The notes under the pieces were generated by a model. It had not been told where the DNA came from. It made no database searches and worked only from the letters and a program-made list of their open reading frames with translations. From JAAFHB01 sp963675995 (GTDB lineage: Bacteria; Bacteroidota; Bacteroidia; Bacteroidales; Prolixibacteraceae), in NCBI GenBank assembly GCA_963675995.2, contig CAXXIY010000001.1, positions 2,728,001 through 2,792,000 of the forward strand: a DNA stretch of 64,000 nucleotides. The letters run 5' to 3'. Shown here piece after piece: positions 36,219-44,687 of this stretch. The translations under genes were made by a program, and so were the position numbers. Numbering within the stretch: the first letter of the stretch is position 1; each line of letters opens with the position of its first letter.

Positions 36219-37239
36219 AATAAAACGCCACATTTACCAGTGCAATCATTGCAGGAACTTCCACCAATGGACCAATAACCGCGGTAAAAGCCTCACCTGA
36301 ATTGATACCAAAGACTGCAATCGCAACGGCAATAGCCAATTCAAAGTTATTACTGGCAGCAGTGAATGACAATGTTACGGATTGTTCGTAGTTGGCTCCC
36401 GCCTTTTTACTCATCCAAAACGATAACATAAACATGATCAGGAAGTAAATAATCAACGGAATCGCAATTCTTAAAACATCAAACGGAATCTTTACGATGT
36501 ATTCACCCTTCAGCGAAAACATTACTACGATCGTAAAAAGCAATGCAATCAACGTCAAAGGACTGATTTTCGGAATGAATTTGGTATGAAACCAGATTTT
36601 GCTTTTGTGACGAATCAAAATAAATCTTGTCATAAATCCTGCGATAAACGGGATTCCCAGATAAATAAATACACTTTTGGCGATCTCTCCGATGGTGATA
36701 TTTGAAACAGCATCGTTAACCGGCAACCCAAACCAACCGGGTAAAACTGCAATAAAAAACCATGCGTATACAGAGAAAAACAAGACCTGAAAGATAGAAT
36801 TAAACGCAACCAATCCGGCAGCATATTGGGTATCGCCTTTGGCAAGATCGTTCCAGACGATTACCATCGCAATACAACGAGCAAGTCCGATCAGGATCAG
36901 GCCATACATGTAATCGATGTTAAATTGCAGGAAGATTACGGCTAATAAAAACATAAAAACCGGACCAATAAGCCAGTTTTGCAAGAGAGATAAACCGAGT
37001 ATCTTCGTATTACGGAATACATCACCCAATTCTTCATATTTCACCTTTGCCAGCGGGGGATACATCATCACGATTAATCCGATCGCAATTGGGATATTGG
37101 TCGTGCCCGATGACATGCTGTTCCAGAATTCAGCTACTTTGGGTGAGCTCCATCCTGCAGCAACTCCTAAAAACATGGCAAGAAAGATCCAAAGTGTAAG
37201 AAAACGATCGAAAAATGATAGTTGCTTTGTAGTTCCCAT
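36178..37239 (-). CDS. Arsenite efflux transporter ACR3
   Basis: 353 residues with about ten membrane helices. GLILIGLARCIAMVIVWNDLAKGD near residue 117 carries the conserved cysteine and downstream asparagine/aspartate of ACR3 permeases, and TLSFTAASNNFELAIAVAIAVFG is the second family signature. It exports As(III) across the inner membrane using the proton gradient. The start at 37239 (MGTTKQ) removes a poorly conserved 18-residue extension. It is the last gene of the arsR-arsC-arsM-small ORF-ACR3 operon. Confidence 0.93.
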   Translation of the reverse strand: MGTTKQLSFFDRFLTLWIFLAMFLGVAAGWSSPKVAEFWNSMSSGTTNIPIAIGLIVMMYPPLAKVKYEELGDVFRNTKILGLSLLQNWLIGPVFMFLLAVIFLQFNIDYMYGLILIGLARCIAMVIVWNDLAKGDTQYAAGLVAFNSIFQVLFFSVYAWFFIAVLPGWFGLPVNDAVSNITIGEIAKSVFIYLGIPFIAGFMTRFILIRHKSKIWFHTKFIPKISPLTLIALLFTIVVMFSLKGEYIVKIPFDVLRIAIPLIIYFLIMFMLSFWMSKKAGANYEQSVTLSFTAASNNFELAIAVAIAVFGINSGEAFTAVIGPLVEVPAMIALVNVAFYFKRKYFLTNPTLH

Positions 37240-37276
37240 AGTTGATGATTTTATGATGCGTTTTAAAATTATGGTG

Positions 37277-37513
37277 TTATCTTTGGTTTTCAATTAATTC
37301 ACAGCATTTCAGCTTCAGGCAGATTCCGCTACACGATGATTTGTGAGACTCCACTATAACCGGGAATCCAAGCAGATCCAATAACTTTTCATTTAATCTG
37401 CGGTTTTTTCCTGTTAAAGGATGACAATGAATATGAATTGCAGGATTGAAATTTAATTCTTTAACCGCATAATTACCATCAGTTGCTGCTTGATTCCAGT
37501 CCGAAATAATCAT
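37277..37513 (-). CDS. Small Cys-rich protein in ars operon, unknown
   Basis: 78 residues I do not recognise. It sits 3 bp after arsM and 37 bp before the ACR3 start, so operon membership is likely. Histidines and a cysteine cluster at 27-31 (HIHCH) and four more cysteines lie near the C-terminus (C61, C65, C70, C71). The spacing suggests a thiolate site suitable for As(III), by analogy with ArsD-type metallochaperones, but it is not similar to ArsD. The ORF could be partly spurious, but position and composition support a real gene. Confidence 0.5.
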   Translation of the reverse strand: MIISDWNQAATDGNYAVKELNFNPAIHIHCHPLTGKNRRLNEKLLDLLGFPVIVESHKSSCSGICLKLKCCELIENQR

Positions 37514-37516
37514 ATT

Positions 37517-38323
37517 CTATAATTTATACCCGGAAACTGTAATACTGAATATCCCGGTTTCACCGTTCTTGAAATCCTCAATATCTTTTTGTGAAAGATA
37601 GTTCACCAGAACTTCATTGGGAATTTCAATTGCCTTTTGTTTATGAATGGTTATATTTTGGAAACCTTTTTCCCGAATGATTTTAAGGTATTCGTCCATT
37701 TCAATCGCACCTGAAACGCATCCGGCATACATCTCTGCATCTTTGCGCAGTTTTTCGGGCAATTCACCTTTGATAACAACATCTGAAACACAAAAATGTC
37801 CTTCCCGATTTAGAATCCGCATAATTTCAGCAAAAGCTTTAGTCTTGTCAGGGACCAGGTTTAATACACAGTTCGAAACAACAACATCGAAGTTGTTATC
37901 AGGTAACGGAATATCTTCAATATCACCTTTAACAAACTCAACATTTTTATAACCCAGTTTCTGGTTGTTTTCATTGGCTTTTGCGATCATGGCTTCAGTA
38001 AAGTCAAGACCTGTAACTTTACCAGATTCACCCACCAAAGCACGGGCAACAAAACAGTCGTTACCAGCGCCACTTCCCAAATCGAGTACATGATCACCTT
38101 CCTTTATGGCCGCGAAATTGGTTGGAATACCACATCCCAAACCTAGATCGGCATCGGGATTGTACCCCGCCTGTCCGGAGTAATCATCACTGAAAATAGT
38201 GTAATCAACCGCACCACAACAACTCGTACTTCCGCAGCATGATGATTGATTAATCAGCTTGCTCTGACTTGCGATCTCACCGTATTTTTCTTTTACGATA
38301 AATTTTAATTCTTCGGCTTTCAT
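37517..38323 (-). CDS. arsM: Arsenite methyltransferase ArsM
   Basis: 268 residues, SAM-dependent methyltransferase. SAM motif DLGSGAGNDC at 81-90. The three cysteines that bind As(III) in ArsM proteins map to C64 (GLGCGIP), C152 (SNCVLNL) and C202 (YAGCVSG), all present. The N-terminus adds a CCGSTSCCG cluster (C29, C30, C35, C36), found in many bacterial ArsM proteins. It methylates As(III) to mono- and dimethyl forms, which links to the putative organoarsenical efflux genes 5 kb away. Confidence 0.93.
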   Translation of the reverse strand: MKAEELKFIVKEKYGEIASQSKLINQSSCCGSTSCCGAVDYTIFSDDYSGQAGYNPDADLGLGCGIPTNFAAIKEGDHVLDLGSGAGNDCFVARALVGESGKVTGLDFTEAMIAKANENNQKLGYKNVEFVKGDIEDIPLPDNNFDVVVSNCVLNLVPDKTKAFAEIMRILNREGHFCVSDVVIKGELPEKLRKDAEMYAGCVSGAIEMDEYLKIIREKGFQNITIHKQKAIEIPNEVLVNYLSQKDIEDFKNGETGIFSITVSGYKL

Positions 38324-38512
38324 AATTTCAAATTTGATAATGGGTTAAAGTGCTAATATGCGAATAGATTAATCGTTTCTTTTCGAAGAAGTTATGATAC
38401 CTGAAATTAACCTCTGAATTTCTTCCACCGTAGGTAAATTCAATTATCAGAAGTGCAAACGCAAAATTCTTTTCCAAAATTGCATTCTTCTCCATTTTTA
38501 ATGATTTACATA

Positions 38513-38932
38513 TTAGCACATTAGCATATTCTTATAAAATTCATAAAATTTATCCTTAATTTCATCTCTCACCCGGATAAACTCTCTCCAAATGAATTCC
38601 TCACTGCCTGTTACATGACTTGGATCATCAAACCCAATATGAAGCCGATGTTTAACTTTACCTAAAAAGGCTGGACAATTTTCGTTTGCTCCTCCACAAA
38701 CAGTGATCACATAATCCCATTCCTGATCCAGATATAAATCCACCGAATCAGAGGTATGTTGGCTGATGTCAATGCCAATTTCGTTCATCACAGCAACGGC
38801 TTTTTGATTCAATGTGCCCGAAGCTTCAGTTCCCGCTGAACAAACTGTAATGTCCGGGTCGAACGATTGTAAAAAGCCGTGAGCCATCTGACTGCGACAA
38901 CTATTTCCCGTACAGAGTATTAATACCTTCAT
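38513..38932 (-). CDS. arsC: Arsenate reductase, thioredoxin-coupled LMW-phosphatase type
   Basis: 139 residues. P-loop CTGNSCRS (C7-C12-R13) and a redox pair C79-x6-C86 (VCGGANENC), the Staphylococcus/Bacillus-type ArsC pattern with three catalytic cysteines. It reduces arsenate to arsenite for export by ACR3 or methylation by ArsM. It lies 12 bp after arsR; a 189-bp gap follows before arsM. Confidence 0.93.
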   Translation of the reverse strand: MKVLILCTGNSCRSQMAHGFLQSFDPDITVCSAGTEASGTLNQKAVAVMNEIGIDISQHTSDSVDLYLDQEWDYVITVCGGANENCPAFLGKVKHRLHIGFDDPSHVTGSEEFIWREFIRVRDEIKDKFYEFYKNMLMC

Positions 38933-38944
38933 ATAGTAAATGGT

Positions 38945-39280
38945 CTATTTACAGCTAAAGTTTTCCGGAATCTCAATTTCATTTAAAAATCCGGTCAGGA
39001 TATCTTTCATCTCTTTTACTTTACTGAAATTAAGACAGTAATTCATTTTCACGCCTGATACATGTCCCTGAATTAAACCGGCATCTTTTAGTCCTTTCAG
39101 ATGTTGATTTACAGTTGTTCGGCTGAGGGGCAACTCCTCTGAAATATCTCCCGAAATACAAGTTTTTGCCTGAGCAAGAAATTGCAGAATCTGTAGTCGT
39201 GCAGGATGCCCCAATGCTTTGAATATATTAGACCTCTTCTGAAGTACTTCATCGAAAAGTTCAGTTTTTGATATCACCAT
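38945..39280 (-). CDS. arsR: ArsR-family repressor (arsC-arsM-ACR3 operon)
   Basis: 111-residue winged-helix SmtB/ArsR protein: ALGHPARLQILQFL, then ELPLSRTTVNQHLKGLKDAGLI as the recognition region. It lacks the classic CVCDL metal box; single cysteines occur at C41 (KTCISGD), C82 (NYCLNF) and C110, which could form an atypical As(III) site. It is the first gene of its operon, with an inverted repeat upstream that may be its operator. Confidence 0.9.
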   Translation of the reverse strand: MVISKTELFDEVLQKRSNIFKALGHPARLQILQFLAQAKTCISGDISEELPLSRTTVNQHLKGLKDAGLIQGHVSGVKMNYCLNFSKVKEMKDILTGFLNEIEIPENFSCK

Positions 39281-39308
39281 CTTCTCTTTTTTTAATTACG
39301 GCGTAAAT

Positions 39309-39334
39309 ATACGTCAAATAATAATACAACGTAT
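39309..39334 (-). promoter_or_regulatory. Candidate ArsR operator
   Basis: ATACGT-N14-ACGTAT, a perfect 6-bp inverted repeat starting 29 bp before the arsR start, with further ACGT repeats beside it (39338-39341). A -7-like TATTATTTG falls between the arms on the minus strand. Operator assignment is inferred from position. Confidence 0.45.
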
Positions 39335-39399
39335 AATTACGTCATAAATTATTTTTAAATCCATTTCAGAGGATTTTAACAAAAAACTATTAAAAGTTA

Positions 39400-39688
39400 G
39401 CCCAGCTCAAATGTTTTGGATGATTTCCGATTCAGGATATGCCCAGTTTAAATGTTTTGGATGATTTCCGAATCCGGATATGCCCAGCTCAAATGTTTTG
39501 GATGATTTCCGATTCAGGATATACCCATTTCAAATGTTTTGGATGATTTCCGATTCCGGATATGCCCAGTTCAAATGTTTTGAAGGATTTCCGATTCCGG
39601 ATATGCCCAGCTCAAATGTTTTTGAAGGATTTCCGATTCAGGATATGCCCAGCTCAAATGTTTTTGAAGGATTTCCGATTCCGGATAT
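39400..39688. repeat. Seven-copy 41/42-bp tandem repeat
   Basis: Seven consecutive units: 39400-39440, 39441-39481, 39482-39522, 39523-39563, 39564-39604 (41 bp each), 39605-39646 and 39647-39688 (42 bp), then a partial unit from 39689. Each begins GCCCAG (ACCCAT in unit 4), contains AAATGTTTT and TTTCCGA, and ends GGATAT. Units 1-4 have GGATGATTT and units 5-7 GAAGGATTT, suggesting block duplication. Units with TCCG-N4-CGGA can form a short hairpin. The 41-bp period is not a multiple of three, so it is non-coding. It fills the gap between the arsR promoter and the end of a methyltransferase gene. It is not CRISPR, as there are no spacers. Confidence 0.95.
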
Positions 39689-39798
39689 GCCCAAGATATA
39701 TGACATTTAAGATTGCGGAATCAGAATTGCTCCGACCAATTGATTTGAGTGAATTCAGCTTCCCGATCAACCTCCGATAATAGTTTTGGGACAGGAGA

Positions 39799-40422
39799 TT
39801 ATTCTGGTTTCCTAAAACTGCAAAAGATAAATTGCTGGATCGTGTCAAAAGGGGTTTTGTGTTCAACCGATATGCATTCGATCTTCTCAAAGAACGGTTT
39901 AAGCAGGTCGGTCATCGATGTTTCTGAATATTGTTTGATCTCTATCCCGCTGCATTTCTTTGGTCCCTGCTCCGAAAAGGTCCCGATTACCAATATCCCT
40001 GATGATTTTATGCTTTTTTGTACATTTTTGATATAGTTTTCAATCTCTTCCTCCTGTGTCAGAAAATGAAACGCCGCCCTGTCGTGCCAGAAATCATATT
40101 GTTGTTCAGGCAAAAAAGAAGCTGCATCTGCTACGATCCATTTTACATTTGCAGCCTGATCTCCAAGCCTTGATTTGGCCCGTTCAAGCGCCGATTCAGA
40201 AATGTCGAGAACGGTAATGTCTACATAACCCCTGTCAATCAGATGATCAACAAGGAGACTGTCTCCGCCTCCGATGTCAATTATTTTAGCTTGTTTGGGA
40301 ATATTAAATTGCTCAAAAAACTTTAATGAAGTATCTGGTATGGGTTGATACCAGCTTACTTCATTCAGTTGTTTGGTCTTATAAATATGTTCCCAATGAT
40401 TTTTACGGTTGAATCCTTCCAT
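39799..40422 (-). CDS. Class I SAM-dependent methyltransferase
   Basis: 207 residues from the ATG at 40422 (MEGFNRKNHWEHIY). SAM loop IIDIGGGDSLLVDHLI near residue 50, then VLDISESALERAK and VADAASF. HDRAAFHFLT near 120 resembles a methyltransferase subgroup found beside tellurite or metal-stress genes (TehB-like or thiopurine-like). It is translated 8 bp after the ProC-like gene. The substrate is unknown; arsenic or thiol methylation is possible but the ArsM cysteines are absent. Confidence 0.8.
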   Translation of the reverse strand: MEGFNRKNHWEHIYKTKQLNEVSWYQPIPDTSLKFFEQFNIPKQAKIIDIGGGDSLLVDHLIDRGYVDITVLDISESALERAKSRLGDQAANVKWIVADAASFLPEQQYDFWHDRAAFHFLTQEEEIENYIKNVQKSIKSSGILVIGTFSEQGPKKCSGIEIKQYSETSMTDLLKPFFEKIECISVEHKTPFDTIQQFIFCSFRKPE

Positions 40423-40429
40423 GATCTTA

Positions 40430-41203
40430 TCAGGGTTTGATTTTTTCGTACAAGGATAATAGTCTGGACTGATAAATTTCGCAAATCTGGGTCTGGCTTT
40501 CAGCAATCGGTTTTACCGGAATTAAATCCATCACCTGTTCCTCAGCGAGTCCTGACTGGTATAATAGGTGGATTGCTGACATTAAGGTTTGATGAACCGA
40601 TGCTTTACTTTCCTCATAATCAAGACCTATTTGCGTTCCTAGTTGAGCAAGCTCCTGCAATTGAAACCAGAAATAGGTTGGCAGCATGGCCGAAATCAAG
40701 GCATAAGCTTCAAGTTTTTCTTCCCGAACTTCAAAAGTGTATCCAAGCAATTTCAGCAATTGAAGCAGCTTTTCCTTGTCATTCTCATTGAAAACAGGAG
40801 CGAAGGTAATTGGATTATACCCTTCATTTATATAAGATGTTGCATTGGGTATCATCCTGGCTATGTTGGCCGTTTTAAGCTTTGATGCTATTTTTCCAAT
40901 GGTAATCTTTGGCGCAAGTGAGACCACCATGGAATCACTCGAAACAGTCTCCCCAATTTTGTCGAGTGTTTCCAGGATCATCGGCGGATGGAGGGCTATA
41001 AAAACAGTCGATTGTGATGCCACCTGGTAGAGAGATTCAGCAATTTCAATTTGAGGGAATTGCTGTTGTAACGCTTTTGTTACCTCAATATTGGTGTCGT
41101 AAACCATTAGAGATTTAAATTCACAATTTCTGTTTGCAAATGCCTGAAGAAAAATCCGGGTAATTCTCCCACCACCGATAAAACCTAAAGATTTTGTTTT
41201 CAT
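40430..41203 (-). CDS. ProC-like NAD(P)-binding dehydrogenase
   Basis: 257 residues with N-terminal Rossmann motif GFIGGGRITRIFLQ, then FIALHPPMILETL and IARMIPNATSYINEG near residue 115, as in pyrroline-5-carboxylate reductase. The C-terminal dimer helices of ProC (SGSGPAY-type motif) are replaced by ALISAMLPTYFWFQ, so true proline synthesis is uncertain. Paired with the methyltransferase in a two-gene operon. Confidence 0.75.
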   Translation of the reverse strand: MKTKSLGFIGGGRITRIFLQAFANRNCEFKSLMVYDTNIEVTKALQQQFPQIEIAESLYQVASQSTVFIALHPPMILETLDKIGETVSSDSMVVSLAPKITIGKIASKLKTANIARMIPNATSYINEGYNPITFAPVFNENDKEKLLQLLKLLGYTFEVREEKLEAYALISAMLPTYFWFQLQELAQLGTQIGLDYEESKASVHQTLMSAIHLLYQSGLAEEQVMDLIPVKPIAESQTQICEIYQSRLLSLYEKIKP

Positions 41204-41324
41204 AACAGTAACAATTAAAGTTCAATTAATAATTTTTAATTTGCAAATACTAAAGTTACAACTTCTTTTAATCCAGCTGTTCGTCCTTTTCAAGTTCAAC
41301 TACTTTTTACTTGATCAGTATCTT

Positions 41325-41723
41325 TTATATAACACCCTTTGATTGCAATACTTTTTCCAATTCTTCCTCCGGGAAAAAGCCAACATGTCGCGAAAATTCT
41401 TTCCCGTTTTCGTCCAGAAATACCTGTGTAGGAATTGCCTCGATACCATACAGTTTGCCAAAAGGCTTACCTTCAGGTGTCCAGACATCGTGGAAAACTA
41501 CTTTCACCTGACTACCATATTTTTTCTCTATTGATTTCATGACCACCTGCATCTGCTGGCAGGGTATACAACGCACAGAACCAAGTTCGATAAAGGTTAC
41601 CTTATATTTAACGGTACTAGTTTTCGACGTTGGTTGAGGATGATTCCGGGCATAGTTAGTTGCCAGCAGACTCACTGATAAAAGGATCAACATTAAAAAT
41701 CGCATAATGTATTTTGTTTCCAT
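41325..41723 (-). CDS. Secreted thioredoxin-like protein
   Basis: 132 residues. Hydrophobic leader, then thioredoxin fold with redox pair C52-x2-C55 (SVRCIPCQQM) and cis-Pro region IEAIPTQVF. It is likely a periplasmic thiol-disulfide protein. Its ATG at 41723 overlaps the upstream rhodanese stop by one base (TAATG), so it ends the arsR-ArsF-ArsG-permease operon. An internal ATG at 41705 is an alternative start. Confidence 0.85.
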   Translation of the reverse strand: METKYIMRFLMLILLSVSLLATNYARNHPQPTSKTSTVKYKVTFIELGSVRCIPCQQMQVVMKSIEKKYGSQVKVVFHDVWTPEGKPFGKLYGIEAIPTQVFLDENGKEFSRHVGFFPEEELEKVLQSKGVI

Positions 41724-42202
41724 TATATATTCAGTTTTAAATTTTTACAATCAAGGTCTTTAGATTTGGATTTTGATGGAGACAAGAAAGCCGGTGTAAC
41801 CACGATTCCCGCTGAACAGCTGCAACCACAGGATGAGAGGCTGTTTTCAAAAGGTAGTCCAATTGCTTCCCAGGTCATTAATCCGCTCTCAGGGCTTGCA
41901 ATGTTAGGGAAATCATATGCGATCGGCAGACTGGCAACCTTTACGCTCCGCATTCCGGCCGGACTGGCAACAATAATATTCTGTTCTTTTGAAATGTAGA
42001 GCAAACGATCCTCAATCACCGACATCGGATGATTTAATCCCCGATCGAGGGATATACCTTCTTTCATACCTTCGTTCAGTTCGCGGACATCCAGCATTAC
42101 CGCTTTCCCATATTTTACGACTTCAAATACATCTATTGGTTTGTTGTGTTTTACGACATCAATATGAAAGTTTTGTAAGGTGGGTCTTTCGGTTGTTTTC
42201 AT
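41723..42202 (-). CDS. Rhodanese-like protein lacking the catalytic Cys, with C-terminal Cys cluster
   Basis: About 159 residues from the ATG at 42202, one base past the permease stop. Rhodanese fold markers are VMLDVRE (36-41) and the loop IVASPAGMRS (77-86), where the catalytic cysteine of CxxGxRS is replaced by serine (S80), followed by WEAIGLPF. The tail has C125, C127 and C129 (SSCGCSCS). Sulfurtransferase activity through the normal site is unlikely; the tail may bind thiophilic metalloid or hold a persulfide. Encoded with a thioredoxin and arsenical permeases. Confidence 0.75.
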   Translation of the reverse strand: MKTTERPTLQNFHIDVVKHNKPIDVFEVVKYGKAVMLDVRELNEGMKEGISLDRGLNHPMSVIEDRLLYISKEQNIIVASPAGMRSVKVASLPIAYDFPNIASPESGLMTWEAIGLPFENSLSSCGCSCSAGIVVTPAFLSPSKSKSKDLDCKNLKLNI

Positions 42203-42203
42203 T

Positions 42204-43223
42204 CTAAAAAATATAATTGAATAAATACCCAACGATCATTATCCCGAATCCAACAATTCCAATAAAAGTGAATATTAAAGGAAGTTTCAAAACTTTTCGG
42301 AGAATTACCATCTCAGGAAGTGAAAGGCCAATTACCGCCATCATAAAGGCCAGTGCAGTCCCAAGCGAAGCCCCTTTTTCAATCAACACCGAAACGATCG
42401 GGACGATGCCGGCGGCATTTGAATAGAGTGGAATACCGATGAGGATGGAGAGTGGAACTGAATACCATGCAGATTTGCCCATTAAAGCAGCCATAAATTC
42501 TTCAGGAACATATCCATGGGCGCCTGCACCCACAAGTATGCCAAAAGCGACATAAAGCCAGACTTTGCCAACAATTTCTTTCACTGCATCATAACCAAGA
42601 CTGATTCGGTTTACAATCGTGAGATTCTCCTCTTCATATCCATTATCCCCCATATGGGTTTGATACACCCATGGTTCCACCCATCTTTCAAGTTTCAATA
42701 ATCCAATCACCCATCCGGCTAAAATGGCAATGACCAATCCTGTTCCAACATAAATAGCGGCAACCTGCCATCCAAACATTCCATATAAAAGGATGATGGC
42801 CACTTCATTGATCATTGGTGCTGCGATGAGGAACGAAAAAGTGACCCCCAGCGGAACACCCGATTCCACAAATCCTAAAAACAGGGGTATTGCAGAACAG
42901 GAACAAAACGGGGTTACGATACCTAAGGTCGCAGCCATCACATTCCCTGTAAAAGTTTTTTTCCCTTCAAGTGCCTTACGGGTACGTTCAGGAGTGAAGT
43001 AAGTGCGGATAATTCCTACAAAGAAGATAATGAGCGTTAGCAAAAGCATCACTTTAGGGAACTCGAAGGCGAAAAATCGTAACGACTCTGTGAAATGTGC
43101 GCCTTTCGTAAGTCCCAATTGTGAATCGACGATCCAATCGGTCATGGGTTGAAGGTTGTGGTAAACCATATACCAGACCGGCAAAAGGAGCAAAGGGAAT
43201 ACGATATTCTTATTCAGGCTCAT
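42204..43223 (-). CDS. Permease of the ArsP/YraQ (DUF318) family
   Basis: 339 residues with about eight to nine membrane segments. TPFCSCSAIPLFLGF near residue 108 is the family signature, and SNAAGIVPIVSVLIEKGA repeats it in the second half. ArsP members export trivalent methyl- and aromatic arsenicals. The link to ArsG- and ArsF-like genes and ArsM supports this here. Start taken at the ATG 43223 (MSLNKNIVF). Confidence 0.85.
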   Translation of the reverse strand: MSLNKNIVFPLLLLPVWYMVYHNLQPMTDWIVDSQLGLTKGAHFTESLRFFAFEFPKVMLLLTLIIFFVGIIRTYFTPERTRKALEGKKTFTGNVMAATLGIVTPFCSCSAIPLFLGFVESGVPLGVTFSFLIAAPMINEVAIILLYGMFGWQVAAIYVGTGLVIAILAGWVIGLLKLERWVEPWVYQTHMGDNGYEEENLTIVNRISLGYDAVKEIVGKVWLYVAFGILVGAGAHGYVPEEFMAALMGKSAWYSVPLSILIGIPLYSNAAGIVPIVSVLIEKGASLGTALAFMMAVIGLSLPEMVILRKVLKLPLIFTFIGIVGFGIMIVGYLFNYIF

Positions 43224-43274
43224 GATGACTATTTTTTCATTTCGAATAAACACGAAATGATTTTTTAAATTTTT

Positions 43275-43973
43275 TTATATAAAGGGTCTGACTATATAAT
43301 AAATGCCAACCAGAATAAACAGAATCGCAATGATTCGTCTGAACCAGATCTCGAAAATCCTGACTTTGTTGTAAACATTACCTATGCCTGAAATGGTATA
43401 TGCCAGCATCCATGCGAAAATGATAACAGGTATACCGGTAGCGAGAGCAAAAATCAGAGGTAGATAAAGCCCTGATACGCTGGCAACAGTCATTGGAATC
43501 AGCATCCCGAAATAAAGAACTCCACTGTAAGGGCAGAACGCCAGGGCGAAAACCATGCCGAGTAGAATTGCATCCAGGTATCCCCATTTTGTTTTGGCCT
43601 CCATTTTTGATGTCAGACCACTCAGACCAGGAAATTTTATTTTAACCACATCGAGCATTAACAGACCAATAATAATGAGTAAAGGAGCTAAGATTTTTTC
43701 ACCATATTTCTGGAAAAATCCTGAAAATTTAAATTGATCGGCGCCCAAATAGATCACCAACGCAATTGCAGTATAGGATATTGAACGTCCAAAAGTGTAT
43801 AGTATACCGTTGATAAAAACACGATTGCGATCTTTTATATCTTTACCGATAAACCCAACCGCAGTAATATTTGTAGCCAAAGGACATGGACTAATGGCTG
43901 TCATTAAACCCAGCAAAAATGCAGAAAACCAAGGTATTGTACTGTTGTCCAGGAGATCGGTCAGAAAATTCAT
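43275..43973 (-). CDS. ArsG-family aromatic arsenical efflux permease (DsbD/CcdA-like)
   Basis: 232 residues, about six helices. MTAISPCPLATNITAVGFIG near residue 25 and ALAFCPYSGVLYFGML near 145 each carry a cysteine-proline pair, as in CcdA/DsbD and the ArsG family. ArsG with ArsE and ArsF is described for roxarsone or aminobenzenearsonate resistance in Shewanella. Its start overlaps the ArsF stop by one base, so the pair is tightly coupled. Confidence 0.8.
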   Translation of the reverse strand: MNFLTDLLDNSTIPWFSAFLLGLMTAISPCPLATNITAVGFIGKDIKDRNRVFINGILYTFGRSISYTAIALVIYLGADQFKFSGFFQKYGEKILAPLLIIIGLLMLDVVKIKFPGLSGLTSKMEAKTKWGYLDAILLGMVFALAFCPYSGVLYFGMLIPMTVASVSGLYLPLIFALATGIPVIIFAWMLAYTISGIGNVYNKVRIFEIWFRRIIAILFILVGIYYIVRPFI

Positions 43974-44383
43974 TACTGTAATTTTAAAAGTCCGTCTACT
44001 TTTTCCTTGATGATCGACTTGAACTTTTCAGGATTATTACGGGCATATTTAAAACCCTCATTTGTGATATTTATTTGTCTGTCCCCCTTCACAAGAAGAA
44101 GTGATTGCCCCGAGATTTTAAGTTTTTCTACGATTGCTTTATTTGCATCATCTTCAAGATTAAGAGCCCGAAAACTTACCTTGTCACCGTAAAGAGATTC
44201 CAAATCTTTTTTGGCTTCTGCTTCAACAGCTTTACAGGTAACACAGCGTACTGACATGTGAAAATACCAGGCTTCTACCTTGCCGGATAATACACTTTTT
44301 GTCTCTTTAGTCGCGGTTTGGGCATTGCTGAAGAGGTTGTTAATCAGGATGATTGCAAAAATAAAAAGGATGATTTTTTTCAT
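43973..44383 (-). CDS. ArsF-family secreted thioredoxin-like protein
   Basis: 136 residues. Signal peptide (MKKIILFIFAIILINNLFSN), then VEAWYFHMSVRCVTCKAVE with redox C47-x2-C50, the ArsF family hallmark. ArsF has been annotated as a nitroreductase subunit for aromatic arsenicals; this short thioredoxin-like form more likely passes electrons to its ArsG partner across the membrane. Second last of the redox genes in the operon. Confidence 0.8.
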   Translation of the reverse strand: MKKIILFIFAIILINNLFSNAQTATKETKSVLSGKVEAWYFHMSVRCVTCKAVEAEAKKDLESLYGDKVSFRALNLEDDANKAIVEKLKISGQSLLLVKGDRQINITNEGFKYARNNPEKFKSIIKEKVDGLLKLQ

Positions 44384-44393
44384 CTGGAGTTTC

Positions 44394-44627
44394 TTACTTA
44401 ATTAACACATTTTTGATTTCCTGAATAGATGGAATGCGCCCTTTAATCTCAACTTTTTCGTCAACTACCAGGGCCGGCGTAGACATGATGCCATACTTCA
44501 TGATTTCAACAATGTCCTCCACCTTAGTAATCGTGGCTTCTATCCCATTTTGTTCCACTACTTCCCGGGTGAGTTTTTCAAGGGTCTTGCACTTTGCGCA
44601 ACCCGAACCTAAAATTTTGATTTCCAT
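44394..44627 (-). CDS. Small cytoplasmic thioredoxin-like protein (ArsE candidate)
   Basis: 77 residues. C10-x2-C13 (GSGCAKCKT) at the N-terminus and YGIMSTPALVVDEKV (cis-Pro) match the small redox-active-disulfide protein family. It precedes ArsF by 10 bp and may be the ArsE component of an ArsEFG-like set; this is inferred from gene order. It may feed cytoplasmic reducing power to ArsG. Confidence 0.8.
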   Translation of the reverse strand: MEIKILGSGCAKCKTLEKLTREVVEQNGIEATITKVEDIVEIMKYGIMSTPALVVDEKVEIKGRIPSIQEIKNVLIK

Positions 44628-44687
44628 AATTTGTAAAATTTATAATGTGACAATTTGAAGATTTGAATAGGTGTCAGCCACTGATTT

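Noticed and set aside
38328..38519. 63-residue frame between arsC and arsM
   Set aside because: AT-rich, low-complexity, no recognisable motif; likely spacer DNA.
39400..39710. CRISPR array or repeat-coding gene
   Set aside because: Units are directly adjacent with no spacers, and the 41-bp period is not a codon multiple; the short open frames across it are chance products of the repeat.
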